A DNA stretch of 64,000 bases from assembly GCA_964496495.1 (NCBI GenBank), contig CAZBZU010000008.1, forward strand, positions 15,559 through 79,558, in the 5' to 3' direction. Every line of letters begins with the position of its first letter. Positions within the stretch are counted from its first letter, which is position 1. Under the pieces are notes generated by a model. That model was not told the origin of the DNA and searched no databases. It saw only the letters and a list, made by a program, of their open reading frames with translations. Of this stretch, positions 44,749-52,387 are shown piece by piece. Position numbers and translations under genes: made by a program. The DNA is from JASBRS01 sp964496495 (GTDB lineage: Bacteria; Deinococcota; Deinococci; Deinococcales; Trueperaceae).

Positions 44749-46908
44749 CTACTGCTCCACGCGGCGGTCGTAGGTGGGGGTCATCACCACCCAGGTGCGG
44801 AAGGGGGCGAGGTCCACCGCCTCTCCCGAGGCGGTGACGAACTGCACCCCGTCGCCCAGCAGCCAGCGGCCGGCCACCGCCCGGCCGTGCAGGTAGAGGG
44901 TGGCGGGCCCGCCCTGCAAGGGGATGTACAGCCGTCCCGCGGGATCGTCGGGCAGCGGCGTGGCGTCGATCTTGGCGAGCAGCACGGCGTCCACCAGCAC
45001 GTTCTCGCCGGAGGCGTCGTCCGCCCCGACGCCGTTACGCACCCACCGGTAGCTGTCGAGCTTGGGGAAGTAGCGGAAGCCCGTCTTGTAGGTGGCGCCG
45101 AAGCGGTCGGTGACGCTGGTGACGGTGGGGGCGCTGGCGGGCGGCCGGTAGAGGCTGCCGGTGAGGACGCGCGTGCGCGGGGGCAGCAGCCGGTTCACGG
45201 CGCGCCGCAGCGCGTCGCCCTGGCTGTAGAGGTTGTAGGGCGCCTTGCGCTGCGTGCCGCGACTGAACAGGTCGCCGCGGTTCAGGGCATCGAGCGTCGG
45301 CAGCGGCGCGCGCTTGATGGCGATCATGGCGCCGGGGGAGCCGCCGTCGTGCACCAGCACCGCGTTCATCGACTGCGACAGGCTCACGAAGTAGTCGCGG
45401 GCGCTGCGGATGGGGCCCACCTTGCCGGGGTCGTTCGTCTGGTAGACCAGCATCAGGCGCGTCAGGCCGCCCTCCACCGGCATCTCGATGATGGTGGACG
45501 CCTGCTTCAGGCCGGCCTGCGGGTAGCCGTGGACGTTGTCCACCAGCACCGCCAGCGGGCGCTCCAGCTCCTCACGGAAGGGCGCCGGCAGGGGCGTCCC
45601 GCCGCCGCTGCCGTTGGGCGTGCCCGACGGCGAGCCGGCGGCGCCGCGACCGGCGGCGTTCGCCTGCACGTTGCCGCCGACCTGGCCGGCGCTGGGCGCC
45701 GTCCCGCCGGGCGTGAGGGTCCCGGCGGCGTTGGTGGCCACGTCGGTGTTGCCCGCGGGGGCGCCCTCGCTGGCCGGGGCGCCGGCGGCGGGTGTGGGCG
45801 CCACCACCTCGGCGTGCACGCTGGGCGCCGGCACCGGCCTCGGCGCCGCCACCGCCACCTGCGGCGCGATCTGGACGTTGCGGGCCGTGCCCGCGCTGGC
45901 GCTCGCCTGCGGGGCGGTGAGCGGCCGCGCCGCGGCCACCGCGGCGGACGCTTGCGGCGCGGTCAGCGCGCGGGGTGCCGCCACCTGCGCCGAGGCCGCC
46001 GGGGCCTGGAGCTGTCTGGGGGCCGCCACCTGCGCCGAGGCGTTCGGCGTCTGCAGCGGCTGCGGCGGGGCCACCTCGGCGCTGGCCTGCGGTGCGCTCA
46101 GCTGCCGCGCGACGCTGACGCTGGCGTTCGGTCGGGGGATGGCCGTGGCGGGGGCCACCGAGGCGCTCGCCTGCGGTTGCGGGATGGCCGTCTGCGGGCT
46201 CACCTGCGCCGATGCCTGCGGTGCCGCCAGCTTGCGCGGCGTCGCCACGCTCGCCTCCGGCGCGATCGCGAGCTGTATCGCCTGGGGTACCTGGGCCTGG
46301 GCCCGTGGCTTCGGGATGGTGATCGACGGCGCGATTTGCTGCGGCGGCACCTGCGCCGGGGCGATCTCCGGCAGCACGCTGGCGCTGGTCGCGGCCTGCG
46401 TCTGGCGGGGCGGGCTGACCGCCGGCGTCTGCAGCTGGGGCGCGGGGGCTTGCGCCGTGGGCTGCTGCCGGGAAGGCTGCGGCGGCGCCGAGGGCGTCTG
46501 CGCCTGGGTGGGCGCGGCCGGCGCGGCGGCTGGCTGCGGCGCGGCGGTCGGCGGAGCGCTGCTGGGAGGCGAGGCCGGCGCCGGGGGTTGCGCCGTGTCC
46601 TGCAGCGGCTCGGGCGCCTGGGCGCGGGTCCGGGGAGCGCTGCGGGCCTGCGGTGTGCCGATGGTGCCGGACGCCACCTGCGGCGTGGACGTCTGCGGCG
46701 CGGGCGCCTCCGCGGTGGGCGCCTGCGTCAGGGTCGACGCCTGCGGCGGCGCCCCGAGCGTCACGACCACGTACTGGTCGAGCTTGCGCGGCTTCGGCTG
46801 GGTGACGAGCAGCGCCACCAACAGCAGCGCCACCAGGTGCAATGTCACGGAGATCAACAGGGCGCGGCGCTTGTCCGCGTCCTGCCAGGCGGTCAGCAGG
46901 CGCGTCAC
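44749..46908 (-). CDS. TonB-like transducer with repetitive Pro/Ala/Gln linker and YerB/DUF3048 C-terminal domain
   Basis: A 719-aa envelope protein. The N-terminal helix (about 15-36) carries SVTLH, a Ser20-x3-His24 pair matching the SxxxH motif that TonB uses to engage ExbB/ExbD. Residues about 50-440 are a periplasmic linker rich in Pro, Ala, Gln and Ser, made of about 19-residue near-repeats (APQASAQVAAPRQL and variants). The C-terminal 270 residues match the YerB/DUF3048 fold (ERPLAVLVDNVHGYPQAGL; EGGLTRLMLVYQ; VGPIRSARDYF; HDGGSPGAM). No TonB C-terminal domain is present. It follows exbD by 8 nt, so this is the third gene of an ExbB-ExbD-TonB operon. Confidence 0.85.
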   Translation of the reverse strand: MTRLLTAWQDADKRRALLISVTLHLVALLLVALLVTQPKPRKLDQYVVVTLGAPPQASTLTQAPTAEAPAPQTSTPQVASGTIGTPQARSAPRTRAQAPEPLQDTAQPPAPASPPSSAPPTAAPQPAAAPAAPTQAQTPSAPPQPSRQQPTAQAPAPQLQTPAVSPPRQTQAATSASVLPEIAPAQVPPQQIAPSITIPKPRAQAQVPQAIQLAIAPEASVATPRKLAAPQASAQVSPQTAIPQPQASASVAPATAIPRPNASVSVARQLSAPQASAEVAPPQPLQTPNASAQVAAPRQLQAPAASAQVAAPRALTAPQASAAVAAARPLTAPQASASAGTARNVQIAPQVAVAAPRPVPAPSVHAEVVAPTPAAGAPASEGAPAGNTDVATNAAGTLTPGGTAPSAGQVGGNVQANAAGRGAAGSPSGTPNGSGGGTPLPAPFREELERPLAVLVDNVHGYPQAGLKQASTIIEMPVEGGLTRLMLVYQTNDPGKVGPIRSARDYFVSLSQSMNAVLVHDGGSPGAMIAIKRAPLPTLDALNRGDLFSRGTQRKAPYNLYSQGDALRRAVNRLLPPRTRVLTGSLYRPPASAPTVTSVTDRFGATYKTGFRYFPKLDSYRWVRNGVGADDASGENVLVDAVLLAKIDATPLPDDPAGRLYIPLQGGPATLYLHGRAVAGRWLLGDGVQFVTASGEAVDLAPFRTWVVMTPTYDRRVEQ

Positions 46909-46916
46909 GCCCGTCG

Positions 46917-47324
46917 TCAGCCCCCCGTCGCGATGGCGAGCCGCTTGGCTCCGGCCTGCTTGATCAGGTCCATGACGGTGACCACGAAGCCGTGCCGAAC
47001 GGCGGCGTCGGCACGCAGCACGACCGTGGTGTAGCCCGAGGACGCCATCTGCTTGCGAATCGCGTCGACCAGCTGCGCCTGGCTCACCTGGGCCCCGCCG
47101 ACGAAGATGCGCTCGTCCTTGGTCACCGTCACGGTCGGCAGCGTCGACGGCTCGGTGACCGCGGTCTGGGCCGACGGCAGATCGACCGGCAGGCCCGACT
47201 CCATGGTGATGAAGGTGGTGGAGACCATGAAGAAGATGACCAGCAGGAACACCACGTCCACCATCGGCGTCAGGTCGATCGCGGGGCGGCTTCTCAGGCG
47301 GCTGCGGCCGCGCGACTCACGCAT
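46917..47324 (-). CDS. exbD: ExbD/TolR-family proton channel subunit
   Basis: A 135-aa protein: basic cytoplasmic start, one membrane helix with the essential Asp23 (IDLTPMVDVVFLLVIFFMVS), then a periplasmic domain (TVTVTKDERIFVGGAQV; VVLRADAAVRHGFVVTVMDL). With ExbB it converts proton motive force into movement of a TonB-like partner. It lies 10 nt after exbB and 8 nt before the TonB-like gene. Confidence 0.93.
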   Translation of the reverse strand: MRESRGRSRLRSRPAIDLTPMVDVVFLLVIFFMVSTTFITMESGLPVDLPSAQTAVTEPSTLPTVTVTKDERIFVGGAQVSQAQLVDAIRKQMASSGYTTVVLRADAAVRHGFVVTVMDLIKQAGAKRLAIATGG

Positions 47325-47334
47325 GGCGAAGGCC

Positions 47335-48024
47335 TCAAGCCTGCGAGGGGGCGCGCGCGGGGCTGACGGGCGCCTCGGCCTCGGCCCGCGGCTCGGTCCG
47401 CGCGGTCTCCTCCTTGCGCGCCGCGACCGCCTGGACCACGTTGCCCATCAGCTCCTCGCGGCGGCGGTCGATCTCCATCAGGATGGCGTCCGCGCGGCTG
47501 GCGAGGTAGTTCTGCCCGATGACGGTGGGGATGGCCACGATCAGGCCGGCGGCGGTCGTCACCAACGCCTGACCGATGCCGTCGGCGAGGACCGAGGGGT
47601 TGCCGGTGCCCTGGTTGGCGATCTCGGAGAACGCCAGGATCATGCCGGTGACGGTGCCGAGCAGCCCCAGCATGGGGGCGATCTGGGCGATCGCCGCCAG
47701 CGGCCTGAGGCCGCGCGTGAGGTTCTGCTCCTCCTGCAAGGAGGCCTCCTGGAAGGCCGCCTCGACCGCCGCGCGGCCGTAGGGAAGCCGCAGCAGGGCG
47801 GCCCGCAGGACCCTGGCCACCGGCCCGCCGTGCTGCTCGCAGGCGGCCAGCGCCAGCTCAAGGTCTCGCTCGCGCACCGCGGCGTTGACGCGCCCCATCA
47901 GCACGTCGCTATCCAGGCGCTCCTTGGACAGCTTGAAGAACCGCTCGAAGAACAGGTAGACGGCGTACATCGAGACGAGCAGGATGGCGACCAGAACGGG
48001 CCCGCCGCTCATCAACAGGTTCAT
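47335..48024 (-). CDS. exbB: ExbB/TolQ/MotA-family proton channel subunit
   Basis: A 229-aa protein with three membrane helices: about 6-27 (GGPVLVAILLVSMYAVYLFF), about 107-133 (APMLGLLGTVTGMILAF) and about 150-172 (QALVTTAAGLIVAIPTV). LLGTVTGM and the Thr-rich third helix are family signatures. The charged C-terminal tail is unusually Ala/Glu-rich. Shine-Dalgarno AGGAG precedes the ATG. The cluster is more like ExbB than TolQ because the third gene is TonB-like and no TolA, TolB or Pal is nearby. Confidence 0.92.
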   Translation of the reverse strand: MNLLMSGGPVLVAILLVSMYAVYLFFERFFKLSKERLDSDVLMGRVNAAVRERDLELALAACEQHGGPVARVLRAALLRLPYGRAAVEAAFQEASLQEEQNLTRGLRPLAAIAQIAPMLGLLGTVTGMILAFSEIANQGTGNPSVLADGIGQALVTTAAGLIVAIPTVIGQNYLASRADAILMEIDRRREELMGNVVQAVAARKEETARTEPRAEAEAPVSPARAPSQA

Positions 48025-48068
48025 GCAGGACTCCTCATGTGACGCCCTCCCAAGATAGGCGCGCGTGC

Positions 48069-48106
48069 GATGAAGGCCATGAGTCGGTTATACCAGAGCC
48101 TTCATC
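48069..48106 (-). promoter_or_regulatory. Promoter and 9-bp inverted-repeat operator of the exbB operon
   Basis: GATGAAGGC (48069-48077) and GCCTTCATC (48098-48106) form a perfect 9-bp inverted repeat with a 20-nt centre that contains TATAAC (minus strand, 48087-48092), a good -10. A dimeric repressor bound here would cover the promoter. It lies about 45 nt before exbB and does not match the Fur box. Confidence 0.5.
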
Positions 48107-48131
48107 TCCCGGCCCTCACCTGGGTGCCTGT

Positions 48132-48194
48132 GGACGGGCCTCAGCCGGTGTCGTGCATGCGCCGGGACGGGCGCTCAGCCGGTGTTGCGCATGC
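48132..48194 (-). repeat. Tandem duplication of the end of the PEP carboxylase gene
   Basis: Bases 48165-48194, which span the last codons and stop of ppc, are repeated at 48132-48160 with one indel and two substitutions (33-bp period). The extra copy would read ATG-CAC-GAC-ACC-GGC-TGA, a degenerate version of the ppc C terminus MRNTG. Confidence 0.75.
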
Positions 48195-50889
48195 CCGCCG
48201 CGACCCCCAGCAGCGACACCAGCACGGCGTACTCGAGGCCCTCGCGGTCCGGGCTCTCCGGCGGCAGGGCGCGCAGCCGCTCGAGCAGCTCCACCTGCAG
48301 GAAGCTGATCGGATCGACGTAGGGGTTGCGCAGCTCGATCGCGCGCGCCAGCGTGGCGTCGCCCTCCAGCAGCGGGCTGCCGCTGGCGCGCTCCACCTGC
48401 GCCACGCTGCGCTCGAACTCCTCCCGGATGCGCCGTCCGAAGCGTGCCGCCAGCGGCGCCGGGGCGAGCTCCAGGTAGCGCTGGAAGATGTCCAGGTCCG
48501 CTTTGGCCAGGCTCATCTGGGCGAAGTCGATGATGGTGCGGAAGAACGGCCACTCGCGCGCCATCTCCGCCGGCAGGTCGCCGGGCAGGGCCTCCAGGCC
48601 GGTGCCCAGCCCGAACCAGCCGGGGAGGTTGGCGCGGCACTGCGTCCAGGAGAACACCCAGGGGATGGCGCGCAGGTTGTCGAGCGACTTGCTGCCCGAG
48701 CGGCGGGCCGGGCGCGAGCCGATGTCGAGCCGGCTGATCTCCTCGATGGGCGTGACCGTGTGGAAGAAGTCGAGGAAGCCGTCGGCCTCGAGCAGCGCCC
48801 GGTAGGCTCCGCGAGCGGCGGCGGCCGCCCGCTCCATCGCCTCGCGGTAACGTTCCGGCAGCTCCGGCAGCGGTCCGGCGTCACGCGCCGAGGAGAGCAT
48901 GAAGGCGTGGACCACCTGCTCCAGGTGGCGGTGGGCCAGGTCGGGGTCGGCGTAGCGATCGGCCAGGGCCTCGCCCTGCTCGGTGATGCGCATGCGCCCG
49001 CCGAGGCTGCCGGGGGGCTGCGCCAGGATGGCCTGGCCGGCCGGGCCGCCGCCGCGGCCGATGCTGGTGCCGCGGCCGTGGAAGATGCGCAGCGGCACCC
49101 CCGCCTCCCGGCACACCTCCGCGATGCCGTCCTGCGCGCGGTAGAGCGCCCAGTTGGCGGCCAGGAAGCCGGCGTCCTTGTTGGAGTCCGAGTAGCCGAT
49201 CATCACCTCCTGCACGCCGCGCGCCTCGACGTGACGGCGGTACGCCGGGATGGCGAACAGCCGGCGAATCACCTCCGGCGCGGCGCGCAGGTCGGCCTCG
49301 GTCTCGAACAGCGGGGTGGCGTCGATGGCGCTCACGCCCGCCTGCTTCGCCAGCACCAGCACCTCGAGCACGTCGGACACGCCCTCGGTCATGCTCACCA
49401 CGTAGCTTCCGGTGGCGTCCTCCCCGAAACCCGCCTGCGTCCGGCGCACCTCCGCCAGGAAGGCCAGCGCGCGGTCGGCCTCGTCGCCGAGCGGCGCGTC
49501 GGGCGGCGCCAGCGGCCGCGGCGACGCCAGCTCGGCCGCCAGCAGCGACACCCGCGTCTCCTCGTCGAGGCCGGCGTACTGCGGGCTCACGCCGGCGTAA
49601 GCCAGCAGCTGGGCCACGGCGCGCTCGTGCCTGGCGGAGTGCTCGCGCAGGTCGAGGGGCGCCAGGTGGAATCCGAAGGTCAGGGCGCGGTAGAGCGCCG
49701 GCCGCACGAAGGCGCGCGCGGCGCGCGGGCCCTGGCTCAGCTCCAGCGTGCTCTCGACCAGCGCCAGGTCGTCGACGAGCCGCGCCGCCCCGCCGGGGTA
49801 GCCGTCGCCGCCAGAGCGCAGCCTGGCGCGCTCGCGCTCCAGGAAGCGGTGGACGTAGGCCAGCTTCTGCCGGTAGGGCTCCTCCGGGAAGCGCTGCAGC
49901 GGGCCTTCGGCGCGCGCGAGCTGCGCCAGATCGTCGCGGAACGCGCGCGTGAGCGTGACGCGCCGTTCCCACTGCGAGAGCCGCTGCACCAGGCCGTCGA
50001 CGTCGCGCAGGTAGGCGTCCAGCGCCACCTCCGCCTGCAGGGTGGTGGCCTCGCGGGTGACGTCGGGGGTGACGAACGGGTTGCCGTCGCGGTCGCCGCC
50101 GATCCACGAGCGGAAGCGCACCACGCTCGGCAGGGGCGGCGCCTGCGCCGGGCCGAAGGCGGCGTCGAGCGCGTCCTCCATGTCCTGCATCAGCCGCGGG
50201 ATGGCCTCCAGCAGCGAGCGCCGGAAGTAGTACAGCGCGCTCTTCGCCTCGTCGAGCACGGTGGGCTTCTCGGCGAAGAGCTCGCGCGTCTGCCACAGGG
50301 TGGCGATCTCGGCGAACACCTCGCTGCGCAGCCGCCCCTCCTGTTGCGGCGACAGCTCGCGCTCGCCCAGCTGCCGCATGGCGGCGGCGATGCGCTCGAG
50401 CTTCAGCCGCACGGTGTAGCGCTTGACCTCGGTGGGGTGCGCGGTGAAGGTGAGCTGCACGTCGAGCCCCTCCATGAACGCGCGCACCTGCTCCCGCGTC
50501 CAGCCCTGCCGCTGGAGGCCGGCGACCGCGTCCGCGACGGACTCGCTGCGCGGCGCCTCGGGCGTCGCGTCGGCCTCGCGCAGGCGGTTGACCCGCACCC
50601 GGTGGATCTCCTCCGCCAGGTTGATGAGCTGGAAGTAGACGGTGAAGGCCCGCACCAGGCGCTCCGCCGTCGCCAGGTCGAGCGAGGCGATGCGTTCGCG
50701 CAGCTCGCCGGCGGCGCCCGTCTCCCCGGCGCGGCGGCGCTTGGTGTCCGCCCGCACCGACTCCACCAGCTCGAACAGCCGCTCCCCCTCGAGCTCGCGC
50801 AGTACCGTTCCCAGGGCCCCTCCCAGGAACTTGACGTCCGCGCTCAACTGAGCGTGACGGTCCTCGCGGCCTGACGGCTCGTCTGCCAT
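48175..50889 (-). CDS. ppc: Phosphoenolpyruvate carboxylase
   Basis: A 904-aa enzyme that carboxylates PEP to oxaloacetate. Catalytic His151 lies in LTFTAHPTEVKR; GYSDSNKDAG and FHGRGTSIGRGGGP are intact, and the protein ends in the conserved MRNTG. Length is normal. On the minus strand it follows ymdB by about 24 nt once the duplicated gap flank is collapsed, and exbB-exbD-tonB follows it, so a ymdB-ppc transcript is possible, though ppc also has a leaderless -10. Confidence 0.95.
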   Translation of the reverse strand: MADEPSGREDRHAQLSADVKFLGGALGTVLRELEGERLFELVESVRADTKRRRAGETGAAGELRERIASLDLATAERLVRAFTVYFQLINLAEEIHRVRVNRLREADATPEAPRSESVADAVAGLQRQGWTREQVRAFMEGLDVQLTFTAHPTEVKRYTVRLKLERIAAAMRQLGERELSPQQEGRLRSEVFAEIATLWQTRELFAEKPTVLDEAKSALYYFRRSLLEAIPRLMQDMEDALDAAFGPAQAPPLPSVVRFRSWIGGDRDGNPFVTPDVTREATTLQAEVALDAYLRDVDGLVQRLSQWERRVTLTRAFRDDLAQLARAEGPLQRFPEEPYRQKLAYVHRFLERERARLRSGGDGYPGGAARLVDDLALVESTLELSQGPRAARAFVRPALYRALTFGFHLAPLDLREHSARHERAVAQLLAYAGVSPQYAGLDEETRVSLLAAELASPRPLAPPDAPLGDEADRALAFLAEVRRTQAGFGEDATGSYVVSMTEGVSDVLEVLVLAKQAGVSAIDATPLFETEADLRAAPEVIRRLFAIPAYRRHVEARGVQEVMIGYSDSNKDAGFLAANWALYRAQDGIAEVCREAGVPLRIFHGRGTSIGRGGGPAGQAILAQPPGSLGGRMRITEQGEALADRYADPDLAHRHLEQVVHAFMLSSARDAGPLPELPERYREAMERAAAAARGAYRALLEADGFLDFFHTVTPIEEISRLDIGSRPARRSGSKSLDNLRAIPWVFSWTQCRANLPGWFGLGTGLEALPGDLPAEMAREWPFFRTIIDFAQMSLAKADLDIFQRYLELAPAPLAARFGRRIREEFERSVAQVERASGSPLLEGDATLARAIELRNPYVDPISFLQVELLERLRALPPESPDREGLEYAVLVSLLGVAAGMRNTG

Positions 50890-51065
50890 GCGGGGGATTC
50901 TAACCCCGGANNNNNNNNNNNNNNNNNNNNNNNNNNNNNNNNNNNNNNNNNNNNNNNNNNNNNNNNNNNNNNNNNNNNNNNNNNNNNNNNNNNNNNNNNN
51001 NNNNNNNNNNGACGGTCCTCGCGGCCTGACGGCTCGTCTGCCATGCGGGGGATTCTAACCCCGGA
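50856..51065. repeat. Assembly gap 3 flanked by an identical 55-bp overlap
   Basis: Bases 50856-50910 and 51011-51065 are identical around exactly 100 N. The repeat includes the first codons of ppc, so a false second start appears at 51044. Confidence 0.9.
50897..50902 (-). promoter_or_regulatory. Leaderless -10 (TAGAAT) of ppc
   Basis: TAGAAT on the minus strand ends 7 nt before the ppc ATG; the same element is duplicated at the other side of the gap. Confidence 0.55.
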
Positions 51066-51068
51066 CCT

Positions 51069-51857
51069 CTAGGCGCCCGGTGCTCGGGCCTCGTCGGGGG
51101 CGGGCCACTGCAGGCGCCGGATGCTCCGGGCGCGGCGGCCGTCGAGCTCGAGGATCACGCCCTGGAGGGTGGCGCTGCCGCCGGCCGGGCGGTAGCGGCG
51201 CGGCAGCTTGTGCACGAAGCGGGCGTGGACCTCCTCGAAGCCCATGCCGATGGAGGAGGCCTGGACGCCCGTCATGCCGGCATCGGTGATGTAGGCCGTG
51301 CCCCGGTAGACGGTCTCGTCGGCGGTCTGGACGTGGGTGTGCGTGCCCACCACGGCGCTCACGCGGCCGGCCAGATGGTAGAGCATGACGCGCTTCTCGC
51401 TGGTCGCCTCGGCGTGGAAGTCGACGATGACCGCCTGGTCGTCCGGCACCCCTTCGAGCATGCCGTCGAAGGCGCGGAAGGGGTCGTCGAGCGCGTCCAT
51501 GAAGACCCGGCCGATCGCGTGGGCCACGGTGAGGCGCTCGCCAGTGCGCGCCTCGAAGGAGGCGGATCCAACGCCCGGCGTGCCAGGGGGGTAGTTGAGC
51601 GCCCGCAGCAGTCGCGGCGTCTCCTCCACCAGCTCGAGCGCCTCGGCCTGGTCGAAGCCATGGTTGCCCAGGGTCACCACGTCGACGCCCGCCTTGCGGA
51701 GCTGCTCGAAGTGCTTCCGGGTGATGCCGAAGCCGCCGGCGAGGTTCTCGCCGTTGGCGATGATGAAGTCGACCTCGCTGCGCGCCTGGGCGAGGTACGC
51801 CTGGGTCACCTTCAGGCCGGGGGTGCTGAAGATGTCGCCGATGAACAGGACGCGCAC
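51069..51857 (-). CDS. ymdB: YmdB/DR1281-type metallophosphodiesterase (TIGR00282 family)
   Basis: A 262-aa calcineurin-like phosphodiesterase. Seen: VLFIGDIFSTPG, IIANGENLAGGFGI, VVTLGNHGFDQ, VIVDFHAEATSEK, VVGTHTHVQTAD and the ITDAGMTG end motif. Family members hydrolyse 2',3'-cyclic nucleotides and influence RNA turnover or biofilm state. The GTG start lies 5 nt after TATGGT. In many bacteria it accompanies rny; that gene is not in the window. Confidence 0.92.
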   Translation of the reverse strand: MRVLFIGDIFSTPGLKVTQAYLAQARSEVDFIIANGENLAGGFGITRKHFEQLRKAGVDVVTLGNHGFDQAEALELVEETPRLLRALNYPPGTPGVGSASFEARTGERLTVAHAIGRVFMDALDDPFRAFDGMLEGVPDDQAVIVDFHAEATSEKRVMLYHLAGRVSAVVGTHTHVQTADETVYRGTAYITDAGMTGVQASSIGMGFEEVHARFVHKLPRRYRPAGGSATLQGVILELDGRRARSIRRLQWPAPDEARAPGA

Positions 51858-51862
51858 AAGGC

Positions 51863-51868
51863 ACCATA
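51863..51868 (-). promoter_or_regulatory. Leaderless -10 (TATGGT) of ymdB
   Basis: TATGGT ends 5 nt before the GTG start of ymdB. The divergent Lrp gene has TAGGCT (51909-51914, plus), 11 nt before its ATG. Confidence 0.5.
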
Positions 51869-51925
51869 CCAGGGCGGGTCGGCGGGAGCGCCTGCCACAC
51901 GGCCGTGCTAGGCTTTGGCTGCACC

Positions 51926-52387
51926 ATGGACTTCGATGCCGTCGACAAGAGCATCCTGCACATCCTGCGAGGGGACGGGCGCGCCTCCCACGCCAGCATC
52001 GCCAAGGCCGTCGGCCTGTCGGCGCCCGCGGTGGGCGAGCGCATCCGCAAGCTGGAGCAGGCGGGCGTCATCCGCGGCTACCGCGCGGTCCTCGAGCCGC
52101 ACAAGGTGGGCCTGCCGATCTGCGCCTTCGTGGCCATCGCGCCGCAGCCGCGCAAGCCCGCGCGCAACCTGGTGGAGCGCCTGCTGAGCCTGCCCGAGAT
52201 CGAGGAGCTCCACGCGGTCGCCGGCACCTACTCCTATGTGGCCAAGGTGCGGGTGCCCTCCACCCAGGCGCTCGACGGCTTCCTCGACCGCCTGTTCATG
52301 CTCGAGGGCGTCGAGCGCACCGAGACGACGATGGTGCTGCGCACCAACGCCGAGCGCCCGATGTACCTCCCGTTCGAGCCGGGATGA
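51926..52387 (+). CDS. Lrp/AsnC-family transcriptional regulator
   Basis: A 153-aa feast/famine regulator: winged helix at 1-55 (VDKSILHILRGDGRASHASIAKAVGLS then VGERIRKLEQAGVIRGYRA) and an AsnC ligand-binding RAM domain with VAGTYSYVAKVRV. Such proteins sense amino acids as octamers. It overlaps the acetyltransferase gene by ATGA and probably controls it. Confidence 0.9.
   Translation: MDFDAVDKSILHILRGDGRASHASIAKAVGLSAPAVGERIRKLEQAGVIRGYRAVLEPHKVGLPICAFVAIAPQPRKPARNLVERLLSLPEIEELHAVAGTYSYVAKVRVPSTQALDGFLDRLFMLEGVERTETTMVLRTNAERPMYLPFEPG

Noticed and set aside
44887..47034. Long plus-strand frames opposite the TonB-DUF3048 gene
   Set aside because: Gly/Arg-rich shadows of the Pro/Ala repeat; the minus strand shows exbD and TonB features.
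48069..48106. Fur box upstream of exbB
   Set aside because: The inverted repeat is GATGAAGGC with a 20-nt centre; it does not fit the 19-bp GATAATGAT-type consensus.
50844..51044. Second, short copy of the start of PEP carboxylase
   Set aside because: It is the duplicated contig end across the 100-N gap, not a gene.
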